42,907 nucleotides of DNA from assembly GCA_030524665.1 (NCBI GenBank), contig JAUNGL010000009.1, forward strand, positions 1-42,907. Reading direction: 5' to 3'. Below the pieces are notes generated by a model. The model was not told the origin of the DNA, ran no database searches, and worked only from the letters and a program-made list of their open reading frames with translations. The DNA is from Lachnospiraceae bacterium. GTDB taxonomy: Bacteria; Bacillota; Clostridia; Lachnospirales; Lachnospiraceae. The translations under genes and the position numbers were made by a program. Every line of letters begins with the position of its first letter. Position 1 is the first letter of the stretch. Below, piece after piece: positions 33,244-42,056 of this stretch.

Positions 33244-33622
33244 GCCACTCAAGATCTCCTCTTTCCAATGATTTGAGCAACAGCTCCGCCGAAGCGATAT
33301 TCGTCGCAAGCGGCACATTGTGTACATCACAAAGCCGGATTACCTTGTTGATATCCGGTTCATGGGATCTCGGATTCAGCGGATCCCTGAAAAAAATCAC
33401 AAGGTCAATCTGATTCTGCTCAATCATTGCCCCCATCTGCTCCTCGCCGCCGATGTGTCCTGCGAGGAACTTATGGATATTCAATCCTGTTACCTCCTCA
33501 ATCAGACGCCCCGTCGTTCCCGTTGCATACAGTTCGTGCCGGACAAGTATGCTACGATAGGCAATGCAGAGATTCTGCATCAGTTTTTTCTTGGAATCAT
33601 GTGAAATAAAAGCCACATTCAT
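33227..33622 (-). CDS. mgsA: methylglyoxal synthase
   Basis: MgsA turns dihydroxyacetone phosphate into methylglyoxal, a bypass when phosphate is short. The 131-residue protein has NVAFISHDSKKK, the phosphate-binding ATGTTG (~41-46), GGEEQMGAMI and IFFRDPL (catalytic Asp in FRDP). ATG 33622 follows GAGGAGG by 9 nt; an extra in-frame 14 codons upstream overlap the rodA end. The rodA-mgsA pairing is common in Clostridia, with no clear reason known. Confidence 0.95.
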   Translation of the reverse strand: MNVAFISHDSKKKLMQNLCIAYRSILVRHELYATGTTGRLIEEVTGLNIHKFLAGHIGGEEQMGAMIEQNQIDLVIFFRDPLNPRSHEPDINKVIRLCDVHNVPLATNIASAELLLKSLERGDLEWREMYR

Positions 33623-33635
33623 AAACAACACCTCC

Positions 33636-34745
33636 TCAATACTTTCTTGACTGTAACCCCACATTCAGAACAAACCCAATACCAATACAAAAACTAACCA
33701 GTGACGTCAGACCGTAACTCACAAAAGGCAGTGTAATACCCGTATTGGGCAGCAGCCCCGTCGCCACTGATATATTTAGAAAACTCTGGAAAAATATCAG
33801 TGATGCCATACCGCAGCAGATCAGAGTCCCTGAAAGCGCCTTGGCACGTCTGCCTATGATAAGGCATTCAAGCGCAATCAGAAATTCCAGTAATACGATC
33901 ATGCAGCATCCAATAAATCCCAGTTCTTCTCCCGCAACTGCAAATATAAAATCTGTCTGAGGCTCCGCAATAAAATTTCCATTCTTTACGGAGGAGACTT
34001 CGTCATTATTTAATCCCTTTCCATAGAGCTGCCCCGTACCGATCGCTACAATGGAATTCTGCTGCTGGTATGCCTCCTGCGGATATTCCTCCGGCTTCAG
34101 CCATGCATAAATTCTGGTAAGCTGATACCCGTGCAGCAGTTCCGTATCCGGCTGCATCAGGATACTCATACCGATGACCGCAATCGGAATACATACCATG
34201 AAGATTCCGCCGATCACCTTGTAGGTAAGTCCTGCAGCAAAATAAATCACACAGAAAACAGCCGCTGCCACAATCGTGGTGGACAGGTCAGGCTCCTGAT
34301 AAATCAGGAACAACTGGATTCCGATCAACGCAATCGCCTCCAGTATCGTCCGGACTTTATTGAGATCATCCTCATGTACCTCAAAAAATTTTGCGAAAAA
34401 CAGGATCAGCATAATTTTTACAATATCAGACGGCTGGAAACGCAGTCCCCCGATATTAATCCATCTGGTAGCACCGTTTACGTTAACACCTACACCGGGA
34501 ATAATAACGGATATCAAAAGTATACTTCCAACCAGATAAATAATCCAGTAAAAATTCAGAATCCATGTATAATCAAAGAGAGAAACTATGAGCATCAGAA
34601 CCAGACCCAATATAAGGCCAAAAATCTGTTTCTGCTGATAGGATTCACGGGCGCTTCCGATCACCAGAATTCCCAGCGTGGATAGCGCCAGAACCCAAAG
34701 GATCAAACGGAACCTGTAGTCACTTAATTTGTACTGTCTTAACAT
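33636..34745 (-). CDS. rodA: rod shape-determining glycosyltransferase RodA (SEDS)
   Basis: RodA polymerises peptidoglycan for elongation, paired with PBP2. The 369-residue protein has ten hydrophobic helices and SEDS motifs: NVNGATRWINIGGLRFQPSD, FIAEPQTDFIFAVAGEELG, TGITLPFVSYGLTS. ATG 34745 overlaps the minE end by 26 nt, with AAGGGG upstream. Its partner PBP2 is four genes upstream, in the same cluster. Confidence 0.95.
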   Translation of the reverse strand: MLRQYKLSDYRFRLILWVLALSTLGILVIGSARESYQQKQIFGLILGLVLMLIVSLFDYTWILNFYWIIYLVGSILLISVIIPGVGVNVNGATRWINIGGLRFQPSDIVKIMLILFFAKFFEVHEDDLNKVRTILEAIALIGIQLFLIYQEPDLSTTIVAAAVFCVIYFAAGLTYKVIGGIFMVCIPIAVIGMSILMQPDTELLHGYQLTRIYAWLKPEEYPQEAYQQQNSIVAIGTGQLYGKGLNNDEVSSVKNGNFIAEPQTDFIFAVAGEELGFIGCCMIVLLEFLIALECLIIGRRAKALSGTLICCGMASLIFFQSFLNISVATGLLPNTGITLPFVSYGLTSLVSFCIGIGFVLNVGLQSRKY

Positions 34746-34968
34746 ATGGAACCCCTTGTTTTATCTCGTGTACAATTTCAACACGTATTTCTGAAACAGT
34801 CCCGTCAAGCTCAAGATACTTTGACAGAACGGTCATGATTTCCTTTTTCATTTGCATAAACTCTTCCGGTGTACAGGAAAGCCGGTCCGAAGCGACCGTC
34901 TGCTTCGCGCGCAGCTTGGCAATCCGGCTGGAATCATGTACTGCCTGATGATGTCTGCAAATTCCCAT
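34720..34968 (-). CDS. minE: cell division topological specificity factor MinE (atypical N-terminus)
   Basis: MinE stimulates the MinD ATPase and moves the Min system. From about residue 14 the 82-residue protein fits the family: SSRIAKLRAKQTVASDRLSC, then MKKEIMTVLSKYLELD. The first 12 residues (MGICRHHQAVHD) do not look like the usual hydrophobic membrane-targeting start (MLDFF-type). ATG 34968 follows GGAGGAG and no frameshift was found that restores such a start. It sits between minD and rodA. Whether MinD here oscillates cannot be told. Confidence 0.88.
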   Translation of the reverse strand: MGICRHHQAVHDSSRIAKLRAKQTVASDRLSCTPEEFMQMKKEIMTVLSKYLELDGTVSEIRVEIVHEIKQGVPYVKTVQIK

Positions 34969-34979
34969 CCGTCTCCTCC

Positions 34980-35771
34980 TTATTTCAGCCGAAGCAGAGA
35001 AGATACTTTCTGTAAAAAGGAAACTGTAGGATGGAACTCGGCCAGCGGCACTGTCTCACCGTTAATCCTGCGACAGATATTCATAAAAGCAATGCCTGCC
35101 ATACTGTCATTGCCAACCACCGGCTCTCCATGATTCGCTGCGATCACCACGCTCTCCTCATCCGGAACAGCCCCCAGAAGATCAACTGCGAGAATATCAA
35201 TTACATCCTCCACAGACATCATCTCTCCTTTTCGAATCATATCAAGACGCATCCGGTTCACCAGAAGATCTATTTTTTTAATTCCGGCAGCTTCCAGCAA
35301 ACCAATGATACGGTCTGCATCCCTGATCGCGGCAACCTCAGGTGTCGTAACTACAATTGCACGCGATGCGGCAGCAATTGCATTCCGGAATCCCTGCTCA
35401 ATCCCGGCCGGGCAATCCATGATAATATAATCAAACAATGGTTTCAGGCTGTCCGCCAGCTTAATCATCTGTTCCGGCGAAACAGCACTCTTATCTCTCG
35501 TCTGTGCAGACGGCAGCAGGTAAAGATTCGGATAATGCTTATCCTTGATCAGAGCCTGCTTCAGGCGGCAGTTCCCCTCAATCACATCCACAAGGTTGTA
35601 AATAATCCTGTTTTCCAGTCCCATCACAACATCCAGATTCCGAAGCCCGATATCTGTATCAACCAGAACTACTTTTTTATTCATTCTCGCAAGTCCGGCT
35701 CCGATATTCGCCGTCGAGGTCGTCTTTCCGACACCACCTTTTCCCGATGTAACAACAATCACTTCACTCAT
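34980..35771 (-). CDS. minD: septum site-determining ATPase MinD
   Basis: MinD binds the membrane when ATP-bound and recruits MinC to block division near poles. The 263-residue protein has the deviant Walker A GKGGVGKTT, VDTDIGLRNLD, DCPAG and, at the C-terminus, an amphipathic helix VSFLQKVSSLLRLK for membrane binding. Start set at ATG 35771 (MSEVIVVTSGKGG), matching the family; an in-frame extension of 24 residues upstream is not conserved. A -10-like TATAAT lies at 35904-35899 on the minus strand, so minD may also have its own promoter. Confidence 0.96.
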   Translation of the reverse strand: MSEVIVVTSGKGGVGKTTSTANIGAGLARMNKKVVLVDTDIGLRNLDVVMGLENRIIYNLVDVIEGNCRLKQALIKDKHYPNLYLLPSAQTRDKSAVSPEQMIKLADSLKPLFDYIIMDCPAGIEQGFRNAIAAASRAIVVTTPEVAAIRDADRIIGLLEAAGIKKIDLLVNRMRLDMIRKGEMMSVEDVIDILAVDLLGAVPDEESVVIAANHGEPVVGNDSMAGIAFMNICRRINGETVPLAEFHPTVSFLQKVSSLLRLK

Positions 35772-35898
35772 TTCATTTTCCATCCTTTCCCATTCCTCAT
35801 CCCCGGACACGACAGTGGTTTCTGACGTGCATTTCTCTTTCACAGTAAGTCTGACCTATGTACTTTCTCCTTACAGTTCAGCCATTCATGGCAGCTGA

Positions 35899-35904
35899 AT
35901 TATA
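35899..35904 (-). promoter_or_regulatory. possible internal promoter for minDE-rodA
   Basis: A perfect -10 box TATAAT without a good -35 lies in the 193-nt gap between minC and minD, the longest gap in the cluster; a stem TTCAGC/GCTGAA with an 11-nt loop follows it directly. Confidence 0.35.
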
Positions 35905-35964
35905 ATATTTATCGCAGGATATCATGTCGGAATGGTTTTCCGGCAAAACAAGAAACCGGGAAAT

Positions 35965-36642
35965 CTATCCCAGATACTCGCCGAGTGTGTCACTCGAAAT
36001 CGCTTTTATCTGAATATGTCCGTCTTTCAGGTAAGCAATTCTTGGTTCGATCGGGTAATCTCCCGTATCGACACGCTTTACGATCGCACTTCTGACAATC
36101 TTATCAGCAATCCTTATTTGTAAAGGCTTCAGGGTAAGAGCAGCTGCAAAACACGAAGTGTCGCCCCCGGCTCCTGCATAGACGGTTCCCATACAGCAGC
36201 CAAGGATCACAATATTTCCCTTGGATATCACCTGTGCACCGGGATTCACATCTCCGATCACAACGATACTTGCTTCACATTCCAGTACCTGACCGGAACG
36301 GAGCGTCCCGCGGTAAAACTGCCCTTCCTCTGTGGCAGGCCGCTCCAGCGCCCGTGTTACAGCCTGCTTATAGTATTCTTTTGATTCCTTCTGTTCATCT
36401 ACCAGACACAGAATATTGAGTTTCGAATTCTGTACTACCGTATCTACCAGCAGGCGCTCCTGCTCTTTTGTCAGGACCCTTCCCCTGAAGGTGAGAGCTA
36501 CATTTGCATTCTTAAAGAACCCGGCAGCGGCGGCAAATTTTTCACCGACCGCCCGGTTCAGCTCTTCAAAAGGTAGATCAGGGTCAAGTATGAGAATCAA
36601 TCCGTAGGGATTACTCTTGATAATTACAGCACTCTTCTCCAT
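35965..36642 (-). CDS. minC: septum site-determining protein MinC
   Basis: MinC inhibits FtsZ polymerisation together with MinD. The 225-residue protein has the N-terminal FtsZ-inhibiting domain (1-100, VIIKSNPYGLILILD) and the C-terminal beta-helical MinD-binding domain (~105-210), with RSGQVLECEASIVVIGDVNPGAQV in two parts and the RG/G-type turn GNIVILGCCMG. ATG 36642 is 30 nt after the PBP2 stop. Confidence 0.93.
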   Translation of the reverse strand: MEKSAVIIKSNPYGLILILDPDLPFEELNRAVGEKFAAAAGFFKNANVALTFRGRVLTKEQERLLVDTVVQNSKLNILCLVDEQKESKEYYKQAVTRALERPATEEGQFYRGTLRSGQVLECEASIVVIGDVNPGAQVISKGNIVILGCCMGTVYAGAGGDTSCFAAALTLKPLQIRIADKIVRSAIVKRVDTGDYPIEPRIAYLKDGHIQIKAISSDTLGEYLG

Positions 36643-36672
36643 TGTGTCCCCTTCTTTCCGGTCATTGCTGCA

Positions 36673-39558
36673 TCAGTCTGTACGTGTATAATCCTCCAGA
36701 ACATTCGTTGCAGCATGTCCGGTAATCAATGTATCCTTGTCTTCCAATCCATAATAGTACGAAATAACATCTCTTGCAACCATTGCTGCGTTGGTTGAAT
36801 TATAACCGTTTGTGATCCTGACTGCAATTGCAATTTCAGGATCCTCATACGGAGCATAACCGATAAACAGACCATGGTTCGGAACCTTTGTACTCTGCTG
36901 TGCCGTACCTGTCTTTCCAGCTACAGTAACTTCTGTAAAACCGCTGAACGCCTTGTGATTCCGTACTACATCCCTCATACCGGTATGAACGGTATTCCAC
37001 AACTCTGCTGGAAGCTCCACTTCATTATGTATTTTGGCCGTATTCTCCTCAAGTACACTTCCGCTGGAATCCTTGATCTTATCAATCAGTGTCAGATCGT
37101 AACAAGTTCCGCTGTTTGCTATAGTCGTGACATAACGTGCAATCTGTGTCGTTGTAAAAGCATTATCACTCTGTCCCATAGCACCACGGACCGGGTCCGC
37201 CGTAAACATATGCGGTGATGATTCCGGTACCTCAATCCCGGATTTGGCATCCAATCCAAACATGGCAGCATACTTTGAGAGCGTTTCTGTTCCTACTTCA
37301 TCGTTATACTCACCGCCAACCTGGCTCAAACGCCAGCCAACTGTATTAAAAAAGTAGTTACAGGAGTCCCTGATTGCAGTAGTCACCGTTTCTGTTCCAT
37401 GCCCATACAGATTCCAACAGTTAATATCCTTCGGCAACTCAGTAAAAGCACCGGTACAGTAAATACCTTCTCCATAGTTGATCACACCCTCCATAATACC
37501 CGCCACAGCAGAAATCGGTTTAAACGTAGAACCGGGAGCGATCGTCTCCATCGTTGCACGGCTGTAGAATGGGCTGGACTTATCATCATTCAGCTTTCTG
37601 TAATACGCCGTATCCATCTCGTTTGCCAGACGGTTATTATCATAACCAGGGTAGGTGACACATGCAAGTATCTTTCCTGTATTTGGATCCGTCATGACAA
37701 AAGACGCCGAACAGGGATTCAGCGCGAGCTGTGACGGCTTAATCTCAAGATTAAAAATCTTCTCCTGCATAAATTCAAACCCGCCGAGAGATCCGTTTGA
37801 CAACCGCTCATAATCATCCGCATCCATCTCCAGAACTCCCTGATCAAACAGAAGCAGACAGATTTGTGCACCAGTGATGATCTCCTGCTGGAGCATGTAA
37901 CGGTACACCTTTTTACAGAAGTCATTGTCTTCATACAGATAATCGGCAATGTAATCCGCGATCATTGTGTATACTTCCGCAGAATCCATATATGCCGCAT
38001 CCTCAGAAATCCTCGTGATATCAATCCAGTTCTTTGAAATCGCATAGGTCAGATACTCCTGAAGGCTGATCGTCTCTTCCTTAGTCCATGCGAGATACGT
38101 TTCATCTGTCTTGTCAATGGCTTCACTGTTCAGAATCCCTGTATCTTCCATCAACATATCATTGACAATGTAGGACATATAGACCTTGTATTCTTCGGTC
38201 AGATCCTTATAAGGAATCGGATCGTCAGTCAGAAGTTGATTTTTGATTGTAGCAAAAATATCGGACGCCTTTACCAGGAACTGATTGTACACGTATTTTT
38301 CATTTTCGGTGGCACTCTCCGTTTTCAGATGGCCTACATCGAGAACGTTATTTTCAAAAAGCGCATAATACACATCATAAATCGGAATCCGGACATCGTC
38401 CGCCGAAGAATACCATTCTTCATTGATTTCTTTCTCCGGTACCAGATTCTTATAAACGATACCGGCAATATACTGTTCCAGAAGCTGATAGATCGTATTC
38501 TGAAGCTCGCTGTCAATCGTCAGGATCAGATCCTCCCCTGCGATCGGCTCCACACGGTTCTCTACGGCAAGCGTCCGTCCGAGATTGTCCACGGAGAGAA
38601 GCTCACTTCCTTTCGTTCCCTGCAGTGTAGTCTCCATGACCTTCTCAAGTCCGGTCTTTCCTACAATATCATTTGCATCGTAGTCTTCATTTTCTTCCTG
38701 CAGCTCTTCCAGTTCCTCCTGAGAAATCTTTCCGGTATACCCGATCAGCGGAGCAAGAGACTCCGCATTCGCATATACGCGGCGATATTCTTCTGTTATA
38801 TCAATTCCCGGAAAATCAGCCATGTTTTCCTGTATCTGTGCCATCGTATCCTGACTGATATTACGTGCGATCGTCACAGACTGATAACGCTGGAAGCTGT
38901 TGGCCGCGATATCTGCACGCAGCCCGACAAGCTGCAGAAGTTCATGATCCGTATAAGATTCCGGAAGCTGATATTCTTCCCGCTCTGCCGCAGTGATCGT
39001 CGGATCAAGTAGCCCATAATGCTCATCATCACAGAGCCGTTTCATCAATGCTTCTGCCGTGATATCTCTTTGCTCATCCGTTAATTTGTCTGTATACGCC
39101 TGACCAAACAGGTCAGCCTTAAAACGCAGCAGAGTAAATCCGGAGACATTGTAAACGTAGCTCCCATCCGCCGCCAGTTCAATCTCAAAATCATCCACGA
39201 CAGAATCGCCGTGGCTTTCGATCATCTTAATAATACGGTAGAGAATACTGTTCACAGCGAGATTCTTCTCATGGGTACTTTCATACGTTCCGCTGTCCTC
39301 AAATACAACACAGTAGGAAAGCTCATTGTATGCAATCGGAACTCCGTTCTTATCGTAGATATTTCCCCGGGCACTGCTCACCTGCCGCTCCTTCTTGATG
39401 GAAAGGGAAAAGTCATTCTGATACGTCTCCCCCTGAATGATCTGGAGCTGGAACAGTCTCTGAACCAGAATTCCCGCCAGCAGTGCAATGACCACAGCCA
39501 AAATGATAATTCTGGAGTTCAGAGCCCTTGAAAATCTGTGTTTCATCTTATCAAACAA
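36673..39558 (-). CDS. mrdA: penicillin-binding protein 2 (elongasome transpeptidase) with large insertion
   Basis: A class B PBP that crosslinks peptidoglycan with RodA. It has one membrane anchor (~14-32), a pedestal with ARGNIYDKNGVPIAYNE, and the transpeptidase motifs STFK (~677-680), SCN (~732-734) and KTG (~882-884). At about 961 residues it is some 250 longer than most PBP2s; a mostly acidic, helical insertion lies at about 365-615, between LTIDSELQNTIYQLL and SASFVMTDPNTGKI. Start TTG 39558 is 11 nt after AGGAG; a GTG at 39570 overlaps that site itself. It follows mreD with a small overlap. Confidence 0.9.
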   Translation of the reverse strand: MFDKMKHRFSRALNSRIIILAVVIALLAGILVQRLFQLQIIQGETYQNDFSLSIKKERQVSSARGNIYDKNGVPIAYNELSYCVVFEDSGTYESTHEKNLAVNSILYRIIKMIESHGDSVVDDFEIELAADGSYVYNVSGFTLLRFKADLFGQAYTDKLTDEQRDITAEALMKRLCDDEHYGLLDPTITAAEREEYQLPESYTDHELLQLVGLRADIAANSFQRYQSVTIARNISQDTMAQIQENMADFPGIDITEEYRRVYANAESLAPLIGYTGKISQEELEELQEENEDYDANDIVGKTGLEKVMETTLQGTKGSELLSVDNLGRTLAVENRVEPIAGEDLILTIDSELQNTIYQLLEQYIAGIVYKNLVPEKEINEEWYSSADDVRIPIYDVYYALFENNVLDVGHLKTESATENEKYVYNQFLVKASDIFATIKNQLLTDDPIPYKDLTEEYKVYMSYIVNDMLMEDTGILNSEAIDKTDETYLAWTKEETISLQEYLTYAISKNWIDITRISEDAAYMDSAEVYTMIADYIADYLYEDNDFCKKVYRYMLQQEIITGAQICLLLFDQGVLEMDADDYERLSNGSLGGFEFMQEKIFNLEIKPSQLALNPCSASFVMTDPNTGKILACVTYPGYDNNRLANEMDTAYYRKLNDDKSSPFYSRATMETIAPGSTFKPISAVAGIMEGVINYGEGIYCTGAFTELPKDINCWNLYGHGTETVTTAIRDSCNYFFNTVGWRLSQVGGEYNDEVGTETLSKYAAMFGLDAKSGIEVPESSPHMFTADPVRGAMGQSDNAFTTTQIARYVTTIANSGTCYDLTLIDKIKDSSGSVLEENTAKIHNEVELPAELWNTVHTGMRDVVRNHKAFSGFTEVTVAGKTGTAQQSTKVPNHGLFIGYAPYEDPEIAIAVRITNGYNSTNAAMVARDVISYYYGLEDKDTLITGHAATNVLEDYTRTD

Positions 39559-40069
39559 AGCTGTCAACACTCCTTTTATCTGTCAAGCTTAACCTTTTAT
39601 TGATATGGTACAAAATCTGATAACAAATAATTGTCAGCAACAATGTGTAAATCACTTCCGGGATAATAATCCTGCGCAGATAATAGAAAAAATGAATCCG
39701 TCCCCGCAGCAGAAACATAAAACAGTACTGCAAGATTCCATATGCAAAATCACTGATCGAAATCAGGAAAATCGGAGTCTTGATATCGTCATCATAAAAG
39801 ATACGGTAAAAATAACCGCTGAAATAACCTACCCATAAGTACAGAAGCGCATTGAAACCGATCACACTCTCAAAAAAGAGATCGGTCAGAAGGCCACACA
39901 GGAAACCTGTCACCATACCATCCTTCTTGCCGCGCATCAACCCGAACGCAACAGTTAGTATAATCAGGAGATTCGGTTTCACCGATGCAATTGCAATCAT
40001 CTGGCATACGGTAGACTGCAAAATGATACTGACCAGTATCAAAACCAGCATAGTCACTTTCCGTCTCAT
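39551..40069 (-). CDS. mreD: rod shape-determining protein MreD
   Basis: A small membrane protein of the elongasome. The 172-residue sequence has five or six hydrophobic helices and the conserved GLMRGKKDGMVTGFLCGLLTD-type cytoplasmic turn. ATG 40069 overlaps the mreC stop as ATGA with GAGGAGG upstream, so translation is coupled. MreD links MreC to PBP2 and RodA. Confidence 0.92.
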   Translation of the reverse strand: MRRKVTMLVLILVSIILQSTVCQMIAIASVKPNLLIILTVAFGLMRGKKDGMVTGFLCGLLTDLFFESVIGFNALLYLWVGYFSGYFYRIFYDDDIKTPIFLISISDFAYGILQYCFMFLLRGRIHFFYYLRRIIIPEVIYTLLLTIICYQILYHINKRLSLTDKRSVDSFV

Positions 40070-41010
40070 GTCTCCTCCTCCGTCTGTTCTGTCTGGTCCT
40101 CTGCAAGAAATGTATTGGCAGAAATAATACCGGATCCATCCTCCGCAGTGGTGGAATCAGCAGGCACATAGTCCTTCAATTCCAGAATGACAAGTACCTC
40201 CTGTAAATGACGGAAATCCACAACCGGGGTCAGATAACCGGACTTGGTCATATTGTTGGAATCATTATTCAGCTCACTGATATAACCAATCAGAATACCC
40301 GGAAGAAACTTTTCACTGATATAGGAAGTCACGACTTTGTCCCCGACGTGTACTTTATTGTCAGAATCCGTCAGACGCACCAGATTCAGTTCTCCTTCAT
40401 CAAGAAGCCGTAAATCTCCCGCAATAATACACTGGTCTGAGGTCGTGGAAACCATAGCGCTGACGCTGCTGTTGTCATCGATAATCGAACGCACGGTAGC
40501 CCAGTTTGTGCCGACCTCCGTGACAATCCCCACCAGACCGCTGCCGGAAATCACGTTCATATCCTTCTTGATTCCGTCACTGGAACCCTTGTCTATGGTA
40601 AAGAGCTGGAACCAGTTGCCGGATTCCTTCGCGATAATACGCGCCCCTACCTTTTCATAATCCTCATACTGCTGATCCAGTTCAAACAATTCACGGAGCC
40701 TGTCCAGCTCCTCTTTATTCTGAATCAGCTGGCTGTTCTCTGCCGTCAGCGAATCTACTTTTGCCTTCAGTTCCTCATTTTCTGCACGGAGTGTCACCGC
40801 ATCCTCAAAATTGTCTGTAAGCCCCGCCAGCCAGGAACCGAAACCGTTGATCCCCTTCTGTACCGGGGTGATCAGAAAACCGCTGACCTGTTTCACCGGT
40901 GACACCAGATTACTTCCAAGAAAGGAGACTGTGATCAAAACCACACACAATACACTAAGCCCCACCAGCAGATATTTATTTGTCTTATTGTCATTTGTCT
41001 TTTTTCTCAT
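40066..41010 (-). CDS. mreC: rod shape-determining protein MreC
   Basis: MreC is a single-pass protein that binds and regulates PBP2. The 314-residue protein has a helix near 13-33 (YLLVGLSVLCVVLITVSFLG), a coiled coil (~70-105, LRAENEELKAKVDSLTAENS) and the beta-rich periplasmic core with GSSDGIKKDMNVISGSGLVG, TVRSIIDDNSSVSAMV. The C-terminus is acidic. ATG 41010 is 11 nt after mreB. Confidence 0.95.
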   Translation of the reverse strand: MRKKTNDNKTNKYLLVGLSVLCVVLITVSFLGSNLVSPVKQVSGFLITPVQKGINGFGSWLAGLTDNFEDAVTLRAENEELKAKVDSLTAENSQLIQNKEELDRLRELFELDQQYEDYEKVGARIIAKESGNWFQLFTIDKGSSDGIKKDMNVISGSGLVGIVTEVGTNWATVRSIIDDNSSVSAMVSTTSDQCIIAGDLRLLDEGELNLVRLTDSDNKVHVGDKVVTSYISEKFLPGILIGYISELNNDSNNMTKSGYLTPVVDFRHLQEVLVILELKDYVPADSTTAEDGSGIISANTFLAEDQTEQTEEET

Positions 41011-41021
41011 AATTAAGCCAC

Positions 41022-42041
41022 CTATCTCATTGCCGCAAGATCCTGAAGTGAGTAAGTGATCTGCTTCAGGTCGTGATTATTCAAAATCTCTACCAGACCA
41101 CGTATCGTACTGTTGGCCGGATCTTGAATGTGATGAAGCGGTATGCCGATTTCCCTTCGGATATAGTCAGGGAGATTCAGGATCATCGAAACACCGCCTG
41201 CCAGATAAATTCCCTCCTGGGTAATATCCTTCATGACCTGCGGCGGAATCCGGTTATACACTGATTTGATATTTTCAATGATCGCATCGACCGTATCAAT
41301 AATTGCCACACTGACCGCCAGCGACGGAATCATATCGGACTTCGGCAGCCCTGATAATGTATGTATTCCGAATACCTTCTGCTCAAGGCGCGGTCCATTG
41401 ATCATAAAGGCCAGATTGTTCTTGAGCGCTTCCGCCGACTTATGGCTGATATTGAGATTGAATTTTCTCCGTACCATCGTCATGATATCCTCGTCGAGCT
41501 TCCGCCCACCCATTTTCAATGTCTGACTCAGGATCACCTTCCCGGAAGAAATTACAGCAATCTCAGTCGTGTCGGCTCCTATATTAACAATCATATGACC
41601 ACGGTTTGACAGTACAGGAAGCCCCGCCCCTGCCGCATCTGCGATTCCCTTATCCACAAGATGTACCTTTCCCGCATGAATTTTGCTGCTCATGACATGG
41701 AAAAAAGCACGCCGTTCTACCTGCGTGATATCACTTGGCACTGCTATATAAATTGTACTGTTGCCGCCTCCAAAACCATGAAACCGCTTCAGGATATGGT
41801 AGAGCACAAGCTCCATCTCTGTTGCATTGGCAATCACGCCGTTTACCATAGGCCATATAACATTTACATTCTGCGGTGTCTTTTCATACATGGCATAGGC
41901 CGCATCCCCGACTGCCAGTACGGAACGTCCATCCCTCAATGCAATAACGTTCTTATCATACAGGAAATGTTTCCCGCTTTTATCGCGTATTTTGATCGTA
42001 TCTGTACCCAGATCAACTCCGCAGACCTTTTGAAACAACAT
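41022..42041 (-). CDS. mreB: MreB-like actin protein (divergent)
   Basis: The 339-residue protein has the actin-fold nucleotide motifs: phosphate-1 GVDLGTDTIKI, the LAVGDAAYAMYEKTPQNV and GVIANATEMELVLYHIL regions, phosphate-2 NIGADTTEIAVIS and adenosine loop LAGGVSMILNLPDY. Several positions differ from typical MreB (DIGGGTTE becomes NIGADTTE; GERTAEEIK is not visible). Position before mreC and mreD makes it the cluster's MreB. It may be one of several paralogues. ATG 42041 follows AAGGGGAG. Confidence 0.9.
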   Translation of the reverse strand: MLFQKVCGVDLGTDTIKIRDKSGKHFLYDKNVIALRDGRSVLAVGDAAYAMYEKTPQNVNVIWPMVNGVIANATEMELVLYHILKRFHGFGGGNSTIYIAVPSDITQVERRAFFHVMSSKIHAGKVHLVDKGIADAAGAGLPVLSNRGHMIVNIGADTTEIAVISSGKVILSQTLKMGGRKLDEDIMTMVRRKFNLNISHKSAEALKNNLAFMINGPRLEQKVFGIHTLSGLPKSDMIPSLAVSVAIIDTVDAIIENIKSVYNRIPPQVMKDITQEGIYLAGGVSMILNLPDYIRREIGIPLHHIQDPANSTIRGLVEILNNHDLKQITYSLQDLAAMR

Positions 42042-42056
42042 ATCCGGCTCCCCTTA

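Noticed and set aside
38236-39012. Plus-strand frame of 258 codons
   Set aside because: Antisense to PBP2, with no start signals or family match.
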